A stretch of DNA of 64,000 nt, taken from contig JAEWGI010000019.1 of assembly GCA_023388355.1 (NCBI GenBank), forward strand, positions 62,001 to 126,000, in the 5' to 3' direction. Shown piece after piece: positions 18,623-32,330 of the stretch. This stretch comes from Pseudomonadota bacterium (GTDB taxonomy: Bacteria > Pseudomonadota > Gammaproteobacteria > Xanthomonadales > Xanthomonadaceae). The notes under the pieces are model-generated. The model did no database searches and was not told the origin of the DNA. It was given only the letters and a program-made list of their open reading frames with translations. The stretch's first letter is position 1. Every line of letters starts with the position of its first letter. Position numbers and translations under genes: made by a program.

Positions 18623-19873
18623 TCAAAGCCCCAGCACCATCCGGCCCGGATTCTCGAGCTGGTTCTTGATGTCGACCAGGAACAGCACCGCGTCCTTGCC
18701 GTCGATGATGCGGTGGTCGTAGCTGATGGCGATGTACATCATCGGCGCGGCGACGACCTGGCCGTTCTCGACGATGGCGCGCTCCTTGATGGTGTGCATG
18801 CCCAGGATCGCCGACTGCGGCGGGTTCACGATCGGGGTCGAGAACAGCGAACCGAAGGTGCCGCCGTTGGTGATGGTGAAGGTGCCGCCCTGCAGGTCCT
18901 CGAGCTTGAGCCCGCCCTCGCGCGCGGCCTTGGCGTAGTCGCCGATGGTCTTTTCGACGTCGGCGAAGGACATGCGTTCGACGTTGCGCAGCACCGGCGT
19001 GACCAGGCCGCGGTCGGTGGAGATCGCCACCGAAATGTCGGCATAGCCGTGGTAGATGATGTCGTCGCCGTCGACCGAGGCGTTGACCACCGGGTAGCGC
19101 TGCAGCGCGTTGGCGGCGGCCTTGGCGAAGAAGCTCATGAAGCCGAGCTTGACGCCGGTGTCCTTCTGGAACTGTTCGCCCAGCTCCTTGCGCATGGCCA
19201 TCACCTTGCCCAGGTTGACCTCGTTGAACGAGGTCAGCATCGCAGTCGAGTCCTTCGACTGCATCAGGCGCTCGGCGATGCGCTTGCGGATGCGGGTCAT
19301 CGGCACGCGCTCTTCGGGACGCGCGCCGCCCGACACGCCGCCGGTCCTGCCGGCCGCGTAGTTGACCAGGTCTTCCTTGGTCACCGCGCCGCGGCGGCCG
19401 GTGCCCTGCACCTGCGACGGGTCGATGCCGTCCTTCTCGGCGGTGAAGCGCGCGCCCGGGGGCAGGTCGCCGGTCTTGCCGGACGACGCCGGGGCGGGAT
19501 GGGTCGAGGCGGGAGCCGCGGCCTCGGCTTTCTTCGCGCCCTTCTTCTCCTGCACTTCCTCGGCGCCCGCGGCGGGCTGGCTGTCCTTGTCCTCGCTCTT
19601 GCCTTCGTCCTTGCCCGCGTCGGCGGACGCCTTCGCGCCTTCCTCGATGATCGCCAGCAGCTGCTGGCTGGTCACCGTGTCGCCTTCCTTGAACTTGATC
19701 TCCTTGAGCACGCCGTCGACCGGCGAGGGCACCTCGAGCACGACCTTGTCGGTCTCCAGGTCGACGAGGTTCTCGTCGCGGCTGACGGCGTCGCCGGCCT
19801 TCTTGTGCCAGCCGGCGATGGTGGCGTCGGACACGGATTCGGGAAGGACCGGAACTTTGACTTCGGTGGCCAT
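18623..19873 (-). CDS. sucB: Dihydrolipoyllysine succinyltransferase (E2 of 2-oxoglutarate dehydrogenase)
   Basis: A 416-residue acyltransferase. The N-terminal lipoyl domain carries the lipoylated K43 in [10 protein letters not shown]. An Ala/Lys/Glu-rich linker (about 85-135) leads to a peripheral-subunit-binding domain ([19 protein letters not shown]), then the catalytic domain with His387 and Asp391 in SYDHRIIDG. The protein transfers succinyl groups from lipoate to CoA in the TCA cycle. It sits 35 bp after sucA. Confidence 0.98.
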   Translation of the reverse strand: MATEVKVPVLPESVSDATIAGWHKKAGDAVSRDENLVDLETDKVVLEVPSPVDGVLKEIKFKEGDTVTSQQLLAIIEEGAKASADAGKDEGKSEDKDSQPAAGAEEVQEKKGAKKAEAAAPASTHPAPASSGKTGDLPPGARFTAEKDGIDPSQVQGTGRRGAVTKEDLVNYAAGRTGGVSGGARPEERVPMTRIRKRIAERLMQSKDSTAMLTSFNEVNLGKVMAMRKELGEQFQKDTGVKLGFMSFFAKAAANALQRYPVVNASVDGDDIIYHGYADISVAISTDRGLVTPVLRNVERMSFADVEKTIGDYAKAAREGGLKLEDLQGGTFTITNGGTFGSLFSTPIVNPPQSAILGMHTIKERAIVENGQVVAAPMMYIAISYDHRIIDGKDAVLFLVDIKNQLENPGRMVLGL

Positions 19874-19908
19874 GGGGTGGCGTCCTTGATGCGTGGAGTC
19901 GGGCGGTG

Positions 19909-22734
19909 TTATTCGGCGGCGATCTGGTCGCCGGGAGGAAGGACCAGCGCTTCGGCGACCAGCTTGAGCTGCTCTTCGACGTGGTCAGCGAAGTGGCCGA
20001 CGGCTGGCGACGGCGAGCGGCTGCGGCCGGCGTAGCTCAGCGCCTGGTTCTTGCCCAGGCAGGCCTGCAGATGGTGCTTGATCTGGTACCACGCGCCCTG
20101 GTTCTGCGGCTCTTCCTGGCACCAGATCACGTCGCTGGCCTTGCCGTACCTCTTCAGCTCCGCGGCCAGCAGTTCGCGCGGGAACGGATACAGCTGCTCG
20201 ACGCGGATCACGGCGACGTCATCCTGGCCGCGCTTGTGCACGTCCTCAAGCAGGTCGTAGTAGACCTTGCCCGAGCACAGCACCACGCGCTTGACCTTCT
20301 TCGGATTGGCCGAAGGGTCCGCGATCAGCTGCTGGAACTGGCCGTCGGCCAGCTCGTCCAGGGTCGACACCGCCAGCTTGTGGCGCAGCAGCGACTTGGG
20401 GCTCATCACGATCAGCGGCTTGCGCGTGGACATCTTCATCTGCCGGCGCAGCATGTGGAAGCACTGCGCGGGCGTGGTCGGCACGCACACCAGCATGTTG
20501 TCCAGCGCGCACAGCTGCAGGAAGCGCTCCAGGCGCGCCGAACTGTGCTCGGGGCCCTGGCCTTCGTAGCCGTGCGGCAGCAGCAGGGTCAGGCCGGAGA
20601 TGCGGCCCCACTTGGCCTCGCCCGAGGCGATGAACTGGTCGATCACCACCTGGGCGCCGTTGGCGAAGTCGCCGAACTGGCCTTCCCAGATGTCGAGCGT
20701 GTTCGGGTCGGTGGTGGAGAAGCCGTATTCGAAGGCCATCACCGCTTCCTCGCTCAGCAGCGAGTCGATGATGGTGCAGCGCTCCGGACGGTCGACCAGC
20801 GCGCGCAGCGGCATGTGGTAGCTGTCGGCCTTCTGGTCGTGCAGGATCGCATGGCGGTGGAAGAAGGTGCCGCGGCCCGAGTCCTGGCCCACCAGGCGCA
20901 GGCCGAAGCCTTCATCGAGCAGGGTGGCGTAGGCGAGGTTCTCGGCGAAACCCCAGTCGCCCGGGACGTCCCCGGCCGACATCTTCACCCGTTCCTCGTA
21001 GATCTTCGCCACCCGCGGGTGCAGCTGCAGGCCGTCGGGCAGGGTGGTGATGTTGCGCGCCAGCGCGGTCAGCCTGTCCTTCGCGACGCGCGTGTCGACG
21101 GCGTCGGACAGGCTGCCGGCGAGATACTTCGACCAGTCGATGGTCAGCTCGTAGTCCTCGGGCTTGGACCCGGCCAGCTCGGTGGTGACCTCGCCGGCGT
21201 CGAGCTTGTCGCGGTAGCCGTCGACCAGGGCCCTGGCCGCCTCGGCGTCGATCACGCCGGCCTTGTCCAACTGCGCGGCGTACAGCTCGCGCGTGGTCGG
21301 ATGCTTGCGGATGGTGCGGTACATCGTCGGCTGGGTCGCCGCCGGCTCGTCGGCCTCGTTGTGGCCGTGGCGGCGGTAGCAGACCAGGTCGATCACCACG
21401 TCCTTCTTGAACTGCTGGCGGAACTCGTAGGCCAGGTTCGCCACGAACACCACCGCTTCGGGGTTGTCCGCGTTGACGTGGAAGATCGGCGCACCGACCA
21501 TCTTGGCCACGTCGGTGCAGTACAGCGTCGAGCGGGCGTCTTCCTTGTTGCTGGTGGTGAAGCCGACCTGGTTGTTGATCACCACGTGGAGGGTGCCGCC
21601 GACCGCGAAGCCGCGCGCCTGCGACATCTGGAACAGCTCCATCACCACGCCCTGTCCGGCGAACGCGGCGTCGCCGTGGATCAGCACCGGCACGACCTGG
21701 CCGCGCTCCTCGTCGACGCGGCGCTCCTGGCGCGAGCGCACCGAACCGGCGACCACCGGGTCGACGATCTCGAGGTGCGAGGGGTTGAAGGCCAGCGCCA
21801 GGTGCACCGGCGCGCCGGGGGTGGCGATGTCGGCCGAGAAGCCCATGTGGTACTTCACGTCGCCGGCGTGGGCCAGTTCGTTGTGCTCGAACTTGCCCTC
21901 GAACTCGTCGAACAGCGTGCGCGGGTTCTTGCCCAGGGTGTTGACCAGCACGTTGAGGCGGCCGCGGTGGGCCATGCCGATCACGATGTCCTTGACCCTG
22001 TCCATGCCGGCCTGGCGGATCACCGTGTCCAGCAGCGGGATCAGCGAATCGCCGCCCTCGAGCGAGAAGCGCTTCTGGCCGACGTACTTGGTGTGCAGGT
22101 AGCGCTCCAGCCCTTCGGCGGCGGTGAGCCGCTCGAGCACGCGCTGGCGGGCCTCGGCACTGAGGTTGTAGTCACCGCCGGCCGCTTCCAGCCGTCGATA
22201 CAGCCACTGGCGCTGCTCGACATCGGAAATGTGCATGAACTCGGCGCCGATCGGGCCGGTATAGGTCGCCTTGAGCCGGGCGAGCAGTTCGCGCAGCCGC
22301 ATCCGCGGCTGGCCGGCCACGCCGCCGGTGCTGAATTCGCCGTCGAGGTCGTTCTCGGACAGGCTGTGGAACGGCAGCCCGAGGTCCGGCGGATTCATCG
22401 GCGGGGTCAGCGCCAGCGGATCGAGCCTGGCGCCCAGGTGGCCGCGCGAGCGATAGGCGGTGATCAGGCGTCCGACGTGGCGTTCACGCTCGTCGCTGGC
22501 GCCTCCGGCGACCACGCCGCGCGCGGCCTGGCGTCCGGCTTCGGCGACCGCCGCGGCCACCGGCGAATGCGGCACATCGCCGGCGTCGCGTCCACCAATG
22601 CTGTCGAACCACGCTTGCCAGCGGGGGCCGACGCTGTCGGGAGAGACGAGGTACCGCTCGTAGAGATCCTCGATGTAGGCGGCATTGGCGCCGAGCTGGG
22701 AGGACTGCGCAAACTGCTTCAGGAGACTGTCCAC
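19909..22734 (-). CDS. sucA: 2-oxoglutarate dehydrogenase E1 component
   Basis: A 941-residue thiamine-diphosphate enzyme that decarboxylates 2-oxoglutarate and loads the E2 lipoyl group. Motifs include the N-terminal [19 protein letters not shown] helix that docks the complex, [24 protein letters not shown] and [12 protein letters not shown] at 22734 ([10 protein letters not shown]) is chosen because it matches the family N-terminus and length, and because a consensus -10 box lies just upstream at 22825-22830. An in-frame ATG at 22857 would precede that promoter. The Shine-Dalgarno is poor at this GTG, so the exact start is uncertain. Confidence 0.95.
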   Translation of the reverse strand: MDSLLKQFAQSSQLGANAAYIEDLYERYLVSPDSVGPRWQAWFDSIGGRDAGDVPHSPVAAAVAEAGRQAARGVVAGGASDERERHVGRLITAYRSRGHLGARLDPLALTPPMNPPDLGLPFHSLSENDLDGEFSTGGVAGQPRMRLRELLARLKATYTGPIGAEFMHISDVEQRQWLYRRLEAAGGDYNLSAEARQRVLERLTAAEGLERYLHTKYVGQKRFSLEGGDSLIPLLDTVIRQAGMDRVKDIVIGMAHRGRLNVLVNTLGKNPRTLFDEFEGKFEHNELAHAGDVKYHMGFSADIATPGAPVHLALAFNPSHLEIVDPVVAGSVRSRQERRVDEERGQVVPVLIHGDAAFAGQGVVMELFQMSQARGFAVGGTLHVVINNQVGFTTSNKEDARSTLYCTDVAKMVGAPIFHVNADNPEAVVFVANLAYEFRQQFKKDVVIDLVCYRRHGHNEADEPAATQPTMYRTIRKHPTTRELYAAQLDKAGVIDAEAARALVDGYRDKLDAGEVTTELAGSKPEDYELTIDWSKYLAGSLSDAVDTRVAKDRLTALARNITTLPDGLQLHPRVAKIYEERVKMSAGDVPGDWGFAENLAYATLLDEGFGLRLVGQDSGRGTFFHRHAILHDQKADSYHMPLRALVDRPERCTIIDSLLSEEAVMAFEYGFSTTDPNTLDIWEGQFGDFANGAQVVIDQFIASGEAKWGRISGLTLLLPHGYEGQGPEHSSARLERFLQLCALDNMLVCVPTTPAQCFHMLRRQMKMSTRKPLIVMSPKSLLRHKLAVSTLDELADGQFQQLIADPSANPKKVKRVVLCSGKVYYDLLEDVHKRGQDDVAVIRVEQLYPFPRELLAAELKRYGKASDVIWCQEEPQNQGAWYQIKHHLQACLGKNQALSYAGRSRSPSPAVGHFADHVEEQLKLVAEALVLPPGDQIAAE

Positions 22735-22824
22735 GGCGGGCGTCTGGGACTCTGGTGGGGAAGGCAAATTGCTGATCCGGAAAGATTTTTCAGCTTCCGG
22801 GAGCAGCTGGAGATTGAGCGCGAC

Positions 22825-22830
22825 ATTATA
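22825..22830 (-). promoter_or_regulatory. -10 box of the sucA-sucB-lpd operon
   Basis: A perfect TATAAT on the minus strand, about 90 bases before the chosen GTG start of sucA. The -35 is weak (TGCAAC at a 17-bp spacing). The 324-bp gap up to the GNAT gene end holds no other gene; it contains a half REP sequence at 22972-22996 and a stem-loop at 23015-23035 (CGGGAATC-CGGTC-GATTCCCG) without a T-run. Confidence 0.6.
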
Positions 22831-22971
22831 GCCACTGGCCATGTGGCGTTGCATCATGCTTTGGGTGGAGCGGGACCTGCGTTGGGGCCGCGGACAGGTC
22901 CTGCCGCACGCATCTGGGCAACAACCCGTGCCGATCGTGCCGTGCCCGGCACAACGCCGGCCCGGGATTGC

Positions 22972-22996
22972 GGGAGCGGCCTCGGCCGCGATCGGG
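22972..22996. repeat. Single REP-like half element
   Basis: GGGAGCGGCCTCGGCCGCGA followed by TCGGG closely matches one arm of the complete REP pair at 58888-58966, with only a few differences. It is a lone, self-complementary copy between sucA and the GNAT gene. Confidence 0.6.
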
Positions 22997-23058
22997 AATC
23001 GCGCCGGTTTTTCGCGGGAATCCGGTCGATTCCCGGAAGACCGCGGATGCAGCGCCGC

Positions 23059-23970
23059 TCAGATTCCCAGCGCGCGCAGTTCGCTGCAAGGGCGGGAGCG
23101 CTCCCAGATTTCGTCGAAGTCACCGGTCAGCTGGCGGGCGCGGGCGCGGGCGTGATGCTCCGTTTCACCATCGAAACGGTGGCCCAGGGCGCGGAAGTAG
23201 TAGCCGCCGGTATCGCTGGCGATCAGCGCCGACGGGGTGCCGCGGTCGACCGGGTCTTCGACCTCGCGGAACGCGATCACGCTCGGCAGGCGCTGGCCGA
23301 GCGCGATCAGCGGCGCATGCGCGCGCTGCGCGGCCAGCGCATCGTGCAGCAGCACGCGCAGCCGCGGATCGTTGCCGGCGACGGCAAAGCCGCGCAGGGC
23401 TTCGAGCACGCGCGGATGGTCGTACAGGCCCGGGTCGAGCGTGCGGCTGTGGATCCAGAGCCGGCGGCGCGCGCCCTGAACGATGGCAACGGTGGTGGCG
23501 ACTGCGGCGGCGCGGTCCCCGACCGCCACCGGCCGGTCCAGCCGGCGCTGCATCGCCACGTGGCCGATGCCGGCCTCGACGAAGCGCTCGCCGAACGGCG
23601 TGAAGCCGTGCCGATGGTAGAACCCGATCGCGCCCTCCTGCGCATGCAGGCTCACGCGCTCGAGCCCGTCCTCGCGCGCGATCCGCAGCAGGCGGTGGAG
23701 CAGGGCGCTGCCGACGCCGTGCGCGCGCCATTCGCGCAGCACCGCCATGCGTCCGATCCGGCCTTCCCGGCTCAGCCGCGCGGTGCCGATCGCCAGGCCG
23801 CTGCCGTCGCGCGCGAGCACGTGGCGGCTGTGCGGATCCTGGTGGTCGGATTCGAGCTCCGGCGGCACGCCCTGTTCCTGGATGAAGACCGCCTCGCGCA
23901 CGGCGCGCAGCTGCGCCAGCGCGGCCGCGTAGTCGACCGCGACGACCTGGAACGGGCCGGGCGGGGTCAC
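23059..23970 (-). CDS. GNAT-family N-acetyltransferase with a C-terminal extension
   Basis: A 303-residue protein. Residues 1-150 form a GNAT fold: FIQEQGVPPELESD, the acetyl-CoA loop REWRAHGVGSALLHRLL, and GAIGFYHRHGFTPFGE. Residues 160-300 form an extra domain (IVQGARRRLWIHSRTLDPGL onward) resembling the DUF7931-type tail found on such acetyltransferases. GTG at 23970 is used because its bases overlap the stop of the JmjC gene (GTGA). It is the last gene of the purB-VOC-MBL-JmjC-GNAT run. The substrate is unknown. Confidence 0.87.
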   Translation of the reverse strand: MTPPGPFQVVAVDYAAALAQLRAVREAVFIQEQGVPPELESDHQDPHSRHVLARDGSGLAIGTARLSREGRIGRMAVLREWRAHGVGSALLHRLLRIAREDGLERVSLHAQEGAIGFYHRHGFTPFGERFVEAGIGHVAMQRRLDRPVAVGDRAAAVATTVAIVQGARRRLWIHSRTLDPGLYDHPRVLEALRGFAVAGNDPRLRVLLHDALAAQRAHAPLIALGQRLPSVIAFREVEDPVDRGTPSALIASDTGGYYFRALGHRFDGETEHHARARARQLTGDFDEIWERSRPCSELRALGI

Positions 23971-25178
23971 CCCGCGTCCCTGTCCGGCAGCCACCGGTAG
24001 CCGCCGCTGTGCAGCAGTTGGTGCAGTGCGTCGCGGCCGGCGGCGGAGAGCGTGGCGTAGAGCGTGCCGTCGACGCGCTCGCTCCCGGCAATGCGCTGGG
24101 CGTCGCGCACCGGCAGGGCCAGGTCGTGGCCGGAGGCATACAGCCGCCCGCCGTCGGCGGCGCGGCGCCAGGCCATGCGCGCGAACGGATGCCGCTGCAG
24201 CACTCCGCCGCCGTGCTCCAGCGACCATTCGATCTCGATCCGCGAGGGCGCGTCGCCGTCCGCGGCGGCCACGTCGGCGCTGCGGTAGCTGGTGATGAAG
24301 CGGCCGAACCAGTCGCCAAGCCGGTCGGGATCGCGGAAGCGCAGCGCGTTGAGCGCCTCGACCACCCGCGCCATCGCCGCCGCGTCGATCTCGTTGGCGT
24401 CCTGCGGCAGCGCCAGGTCGGCATCGCCGTAGCGCAGCGAGTCGTCGGCCGCGGCGGCGAGGGTGTCGATGTAATCGCCCATCAGCTCGGCCGCCGACGG
24501 CGCGCGCATGCCGACCGAGAAGGTCAGGCAGGGGTCCTCGGCCACGCCGTGATGGGGCACGCCCGGCGGCAGGTAGAGCATGTCGCCCGGCTCCAGCACC
24601 CAGTCGTGGCTGGGGTGGAACTCCCGCAGCAGCCGGATCTCCACGTCGTCGCGGAAGTCCAGCGGCGGGGCCACGCCGTCGAGGGCGGGGCCGGCGTCGA
24701 TCTGCCAGCGGCGGTGGCCCTGGGCCTGCAGCAGGAACACGTCGTACTGGTCGACGTGCGCACCGACCGAGCCGCCGGTGGCGGCGAAGCTGACCATGAT
24801 GTCGTCGATGCGCCAGCGCGGGATGAAGTCGAAGTGGGCCAGCAGGGCGGCCACGTCGGCGTCCCACTTGTCGACGTCCTGGACCAGCAGGGTCCAGTCG
24901 CGTTCGCCCAGGGTGGGAAAGAGTTCCTCCGGGAACGGGCCGGTGCGCACCTGCCAGCCGTCGCTGGCGCGGTCGTGGCGGACCAGGCGCGACAGCGCCA
25001 GCTCCTCGCAGGCCAGGCCGGCGAGGTCCTCGGGTTCGATCGGCGAGACGAAGTCGGGGAATGCGCCGCGGACCAGCAGCGGCCGCTTCTGCCAGTAGTC
25101 GCGCAGGAACTGCGCCGGCGGCATGCCGAGCATGCGCCCGCGCCCGCCCCGCACTTCGACCGGCAGGCCGCTGCTCAC
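23967..25178 (-). CDS. roxA: JmjC/cupin ribosomal oxygenase, RoxA/YcfD type
   Basis: A 403-residue Fe(II)/2-oxoglutarate oxygenase. The metal triad is H141 and D143 in [13 protein letters not shown], and H209 in [25 protein letters not shown] at the N-terminus and [12 protein letters not shown] are characteristic of YcfD, which hydroxylates an arginine of ribosomal protein uL16. Dimerisation and winged-helix regions follow. The GTG start at 25178 overlaps the beta-lactamase stop (GTGA), and the gene's stop overlaps the next start in the same way, so translation is probably coupled along the series. Confidence 0.93.
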   Translation of the reverse strand: MSSGLPVEVRGGRGRMLGMPPAQFLRDYWQKRPLLVRGAFPDFVSPIEPEDLAGLACEELALSRLVRHDRASDGWQVRTGPFPEELFPTLGERDWTLLVQDVDKWDADVAALLAHFDFIPRWRIDDIMVSFAATGGSVGAHVDQYDVFLLQAQGHRRWQIDAGPALDGVAPPLDFRDDVEIRLLREFHPSHDWVLEPGDMLYLPPGVPHHGVAEDPCLTFSVGMRAPSAAELMGDYIDTLAAAADDSLRYGDADLALPQDANEIDAAAMARVVEALNALRFRDPDRLGDWFGRFITSYRSADVAAADGDAPSRIEIEWSLEHGGGVLQRHPFARMAWRRAADGGRLYASGHDLALPVRDAQRIAGSERVDGTLYATLSAAGRDALHQLLHSGGYRWLPDRDAG

Positions 25179-26110
25179 GGCGAGGTGCCGGCTTCGGCTT
25201 CGCGGGCCAGGCGTCGCTCCAGGCGCTCGGCCCCGGATCCGGCGTAGGCGCGGCAGGCGCCTGCGTCGCCCAGCGGTCGGGTCGCATCCGGACCCAGCCG
25301 CGTCCACAGCGCGCTGGCCGAGGGGTGCGGGGTGACCAGGATGTCGCAGTCCAGCGCGGCCACGCTGGCGAAACTCCGGCGCAGGCGCGCGATCGCCTCG
25401 GGGTGGTCGCTGAAGCGGTAACCGTCGGCGGACACCGCGGTCAGGCTGTCGGCGTAGACGATCCGGCGGCAGTCCTCGCCATCGCACGAACGCCAGGTCC
25501 AGCTGGTGCCGCCGACCGAATGGCCGGGCGTCGCGACCGCCTGCAGCTCGACGCTGCCGGCGCGCACCACGCCGTTGTTGGCAAGCAGGCGCACGTCCGC
25601 GACCGGGTCGAAGTCCTCCAGTTCGCCGAACTGCGGATCGCTCTCGTCGCTGGCGCCGCGGCGCAGGGTGGCCATCGCCGCGGCGGGCGCGAACACCGGC
25701 GCGCCGGTGGCGGCCTGCAGCGCGGCCAGCCCGCCGACGTGGTCGAAGTGCTCGTGCGAGAACACGATCGCGCGCACGTCCTTCGGGTCGAAGCCGAGGG
25801 TGCGGATGTTGTCGATGATCTGCGGGCCGCCCTTCGGCGTGGCGCCGTCGACCAGCACGTGGCCTTCGTCCGAGGTCACCAGCAGCGCGGCAATGCCGCA
25901 GGTGCCCACGTACCAGGTGTTGCCGTGCACGCGCAGCGGGGTGGCGGGGTCATCCCAGCCGGAGGCGTCGCTGCAGCCGGCGGGCGCTGCGGTCGTCGCG
26001 GCTTCGGCCGTCCCGGCCGGCAGGTCGCCGGAACCGGAGTCGTGGCCGTGGGCGCAGGCCGCCAGCGCAAGCAGGGCGGCAGGAAGGAGGAAAGCGTGGC
26101 GGAAGTTCAT
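25175..26110 (-). CDS. Subclass B3 metallo-beta-lactamase (putative lipoprotein)
   Basis: A 311-residue MBL-fold enzyme. The B3 zinc ligands are present: H119-E-H121-F-D123-H124 ([10 protein letters not shown]), H197 in [14 protein letters not shown] and H262 in [26 protein letters not shown] also matches L1-type enzymes. Such proteins hydrolyse penicillins, cephalosporins and carbapenems in the periplasm. The N-terminus ends LALAAC (Cys19), a lipoprotein signal, so it may be membrane-tethered. The ATG overlaps the VOC gene stop by four bases, and its own stop overlaps the JmjC start. Activity is inferred from motifs; other MBL-fold hydrolases are less likely given the B3 features. Confidence 0.9.
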   Translation of the reverse strand: MNFRHAFLLPAALLALAACAHGHDSGSGDLPAGTAEAATTAAPAGCSDASGWDDPATPLRVHGNTWYVGTCGIAALLVTSDEGHVLVDGATPKGGPQIIDNIRTLGFDPKDVRAIVFSHEHFDHVGGLAALQAATGAPVFAPAAAMATLRRGASDESDPQFGELEDFDPVADVRLLANNGVVRAGSVELQAVATPGHSVGGTSWTWRSCDGEDCRRIVYADSLTAVSADGYRFSDHPEAIARLRRSFASVAALDCDILVTPHPSASALWTRLGPDATRPLGDAGACRAYAGSGAERLERRLAREAEAGTSP

Positions 26111-26505
26111 GCGCCCATCTCGTCGTAACCTTTGCCAAGAAACTGCAGCAGGCACCAGCCGTGCCCGAACGGGTCCGCGACCTGCACGATGCGGCCCCAG
26201 GCGGCCTCGCGCACCGCGCCTTCCTGCCGTGCGCCCGCAGCCAGTGCGGTGGCGAGCGCGACGTCGAGGTCGTCGACCACCACGTCCAGGTGCAGCGGCG
26301 ACCAGTGCCGCGCGTAGCGCCGGGGCTGGCCGTCTGCGCCGGGGCTGTCTTCGGGCTTCTGCAGCAGGTACACCGGTGCCTGTGCGCCCAGCAGTTCAAG
26401 CACGCCGTCGCCCAGGCGACGCCCCGCGCGCAGGCCGAACGCCTCGACGTAGAACCGTTCGGCCGCGGCCAGGTCGGGAACGTCGATGTTCAGCAGCAGG
26501 CGCAT
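26107..26505 (-). CDS. VOC-superfamily (glyoxalase/bleomycin-resistance type) protein
   Basis: A 132-residue protein of two beta-alpha-beta-beta-beta modules. Module 1 begins [19 protein letters not shown]; module 2 contains [20 protein letters not shown] and ends [11 protein letters not shown]. This is the single-chain VOC layout of small metal-dependent isomerases, dioxygenases or drug-binding proteins. It starts 2 bp after the purB stop and overlaps the beta-lactamase start (ATGA). The ligand is unknown. Confidence 0.88.
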   Translation of the reverse strand: MRLLLNIDVPDLAAAERFYVEAFGLRAGRRLGDGVLELLGAQAPVYLLQKPEDSPGADGQPRRYARHWSPLHLDVVVDDLDVALATALAAGARQEGAVREAAWGRIVQVADPFGHGWCLLQFLGKGYDEMGA

Positions 26506-26507
26506 GC

Positions 26508-29542
<3,035 letters not shown>

Positions 29543-29660
29543 CCCGCTCGCTGCAGTATCCGCGTGCAGGCGCCGGGTCGCCGCCGCCTGTGGTGCGATC
29601 GGCATCGCCGCCTGCAGCGGCGGACGAGCCAGGTACTGTTGTCCAGCGGAGCCCGGGAAC

Positions 29661-29930
29661 ATGACGCCACGAGTCGCCGCCACCGTGTCCATCATCATCG
29701 CGATGGGCCTGTTCGCCAGGAACCGCCTGCCCGCCGCGGTGGTCGCGCTGGCGGCGTTCTGCTTCATCGGGGTGTCGAGCATGCCGCAGGTGGTCGCCGG
29801 CTTCGGCGATCCGGTGATGGTGCTGGTCGCGGCGCCGCTGACGATCGCCGTGGGCCTGGAGATGGCCGGCGTGAGCGCGCGGGCCGGACAGCTGCTGATC
29901 CGCCGCACCGGCGCCAGCCTCCGAGGTGCG
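29661..29930 (+). pseudogene. N-terminal remnant of an SLC13/DASS-type permease
   Basis: About 90 residues starting MTPRVAATVSIIIAMGLF show the beginning of a divalent-anion symporter: AAVVALAAFCFIG, then a VVAGFGDPVMVLVAAPLTI segment and GLEMAGVSARAGQLLIRRTG. Complete family members are around 590 residues; here the homology stops after this region, and the frame continues as Arg/Trp-rich sequence to 30083. A short ribosome-binding site (GGAG) stands before the ATG. It seems a deletion remnant upstream of the damaged ggt gene. Confidence 0.6.
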
Positions 29931-30010
29931 CGCATGGACAGGCAACCGGAAACCGGATCCGTCGCCCTGCTGCCGATGTTCGCGAGCTTCCCGCTGACCA
30001 GGTTGGCAAG

Positions 30011-30169
30011 ATGGCCGGCTCGGGCCTGGTCCGGTGGGCCGGACTGCTGTGCCTGGTCGCCGGCGCTGCGCTGCCGCTGGTGACCCGGTTCATGGACCAC
30101 CCGCGCGACCGGATCGGCGACGTCGGCATCGAGTACGACGACCGCACTTCATGGGAGGCCAGACGATGA
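30011..30169 (+). CDS. Possible small single-span membrane protein
   Basis: A 52-residue reading frame with one hydrophobic helix (WAGLLCLVAGAALPLVTRF) and a polar tail (GIEYDDRTSW). Its TGA overlaps the ggt ATG (ATGA). The ribosome-binding site is poor and no family is recognised; it could be residue of the degraded permease region. Overlap with ggt is the main reason to list it. Confidence 0.35.
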   Translation: MAGSGLVRWAGLLCLVAGAALPLVTRFMDHPRDRIGDVGIEYDDRTSWEARR

Positions 30170-31825
30170 GCCACAGCAACGGACCCCGCACCGGACGCCC
30201 GTCCACGCGCGCCCCGCAGGGCATGGTGTCGACGCCGCACTACCTGGCCAGCGCCGCCGGGCTCGACCTGCTGCGCCGCGGCGGCAGCGCGGTCGATGCC
30301 GCGATCGCCGCCAACGCCGTGCTCTGCGTGGCCTATCCGCACATGGCCGGGCTCGGCGGCGACGGCTTCTGGCTGATCGCCGAAGCCGACGGCGGCCGGG
30401 TGCACGGCATCAACGCCAGCGGCCCGTCGGCGCGGCTGGCGACGCTGGAGCGCTATCGCGAACACGCGGTCGACGGCGAGATCCCCGCGCGCGGCCCGCA
30501 GGCGGTGCTGACCGTGCCCGGCGCGATCGACGGGTGGCGGATCGCGCACGAGCGCTACGGCCGACTGCCGTGGGCGGCGCTGTTCGAGGCGGCCATCGGC
30601 TATGCCGCCGAGGGCGTGCCGGTCAGCCGCTCGCTGCGGGACTGGCTGGTCCAGGACGTGCCGGTGCTGTCGCGCTTCCCGGAGACCGCGGCGATCTTCC
30701 TGCCCGGCGGCCGGGTGCCGGGCGAAGGCCAGCGCCTGGTGCAGCCGGCGCTGGCGCGTTCGCTGCGCGAGATCGCCGAAAAGGGCGCGCGCGGGCTTCT
30801 ACGAGGGCGGCGTCGGCGCGCGCCTGTGCGGGGGCGTGGCCGCGCAGGGCTCGCCGCTGCGCGATGACGACCTGGCCGCGTACTCGGCCGAGTGGGTCGA
30901 GCCGATCCGCGGCCGCTACCGCGGCCACGAGGCGCTGCAGCTGCCGCCCAACACCCAGGGCTTCACCGCGCTGCAGATCCTCGGCCTGCTCGAAGGCTTC
31001 GACGTGGCGGCCTGGGGGGACGGCAGCGCCGACTACTGCCACCACATGGCCGAGGCGGTGAAGCTGGCCTTCGCCGACCGCGAGGAATGGCTGACCGACC
31101 CGGCCTTCGTCGACATCCCGGTGCAGCGGCTGATCGCCGGCGACTACGCCGACGCGCGCCGCCGCCTGATCGACCCGCGGCAGGCGCAGGACATCGCGCA
31201 GGTGCCGGCCGGCATCGCCTGCCCGCAGCCGCACGAGCGCCGCGCGCCGGACGGCGACACCTGCTACTTCTGCGTCGCCGACCGCGACGGCATGGTGGTG
31301 TCGCTGATCCAGTCGATCTACCACGATTTCGGCAGCGCGGTGGTCGGCGGCGACACCGGCATCATCGTGCAGAACCGCGGCGCGTTCTTCTCGCTCGACG
31401 AGCGCCACCCCAACTGCCTGCAGCCGGGCAAGCGCACCTTCCACACCCTGATCCCGGCGATGCTCCTGCGCGACGGCAAGCCCTGGCTGGCCTACGGCTC
31501 GATGGGCGGCGAAGGACAGCCGCAGACCCAGGCGGCGATCGTCACCCGGCTGGTCGATTTCGGCTACGACGTGCAGCAGGCGATCGAGGCGCCGCGCTGG
31601 CTGATGGGCCGCACCTGGGGCACGCGCAGCCGCAACCTGTCGCTGGAGGGGCGCATCGGCGACGAGGTGGCGCGCGAGCTCGAGCGCCGCGGCCAGCCGG
31701 TGCGGATGGTCAGCGACTGGAACGACAACATGGGCCACGCCCACGCCATCCGCATCGACCGCGCGCCGGGCTTCTTCGAGGGCGGCGCCGACCCGCGCGG
31801 CGACGGTGCCGCGCTGGGCTACTGA
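30166..31825 (+). pseudogene. ggt: Gamma-glutamyltransferase-family gene interrupted by a frameshift
   Basis: Two adjoining frames make one family-length protein (about 552 residues). The first, from ATG 30166, has the typical N-terminus (GMVSTPHYLASAAGLDLLRRGGSAVDAAIAAN) and runs to REIAEKGARG. There the sequence has GGG at 30793-30795; with one G fewer it would continue as GFYEGG in the +1 frame, which runs on to 31825. The second part has the probable catalytic Thr in GDTCYFCVADRDG, plus NRGAFFSLD and AYGSMGGEGQPQTQ. Members autocleave before the Thr and transfer or hydrolyse gamma-glutamyl groups. Without correction the first frame ends at 30867 and lacks the catalytic half. A homopolymer sequencing error is equally possible. 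Confidence 0.85.
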
Positions 31826-31916
31826 GGCGCGCTGGATCCGGCCGGTCCGCGTGCTTTCGCGCCCCGTCGGCGTCGGCCACAATCGATACCGGCAGGACAC
31901 ATCGGGAGGCCATGCG

Positions 31917-32168
31917 ATGCGCAACCAACTGACCATCGCCGTGGGCGAGATCTACCAGGGCATCCGCCACGAGCATTGGCACGGCAAGACGTTTCGCCAG
32001 TTCTGGACGTGGTTCAACGAGCGCTGCATCCGGATCGTCGGTGCGGCCGACGCGGACGAGCTCGACGAGCTGGAGCGCGCGTTGCTGGAGGTGCGCGCCG
32101 CGGTCGAGGATGGCGGATACGCGGTGTCTTCCGATCGTCTCGACGAGGTGATTGAACCGCCGATGTGA
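31917..32168 (+). CDS. Small conserved-looking hypothetical protein
   Basis: An 83-residue, largely helical, soluble protein with a Trp/His-rich segment (YQGIRHEHWHGKTFRQFWTWF) and an acidic C-terminal half (DADELDELERALLEV). GGGAGG at 31905-31910 supports the ATG at 31917. I do not recognise a family. It is convergent with the DUF2884 gene. The 162-bp gap after it shows nothing clear. Confidence 0.65.
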   Translation: MRNQLTIAVGEIYQGIRHEHWHGKTFRQFWTWFNERCIRIVGAADADELDELERALLEVRAAVEDGGYAVSSDRLDEVIEPPM

Positions 32169-32330
32169 ACGCGGCACCGTGGCGCCTCGACGGCGAGGGC
32201 GGGGGGCGTCCCCGCGTCGCGGCGCGCGTCCGGCCCGCCGGCCGGTGGAGCGCGCGCCGGGCGAGACCGCGCGGGGCGACGCTTTCCGGTGGATCGTCGG
32301 AGGACGCAAGGCGATGAACGGCTCGCAAGG

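Noticed and set aside
23015..23035. Stem-loop CGGGAATC-CGGTC-GATTCCCG considered as terminator of the purB-GNAT operon
   Set aside because: On the minus strand it is followed by GCGAAAAACC, an A-run rather than a T-run; kept only as a note in the sucA promoter entry.
30785..30800. Programmed frameshift in ggt
   Set aside because: No slippery heptamer, internal Shine-Dalgarno at proper distance or downstream pseudoknot could be seen; mutation or base-calling error at GGG is simpler.
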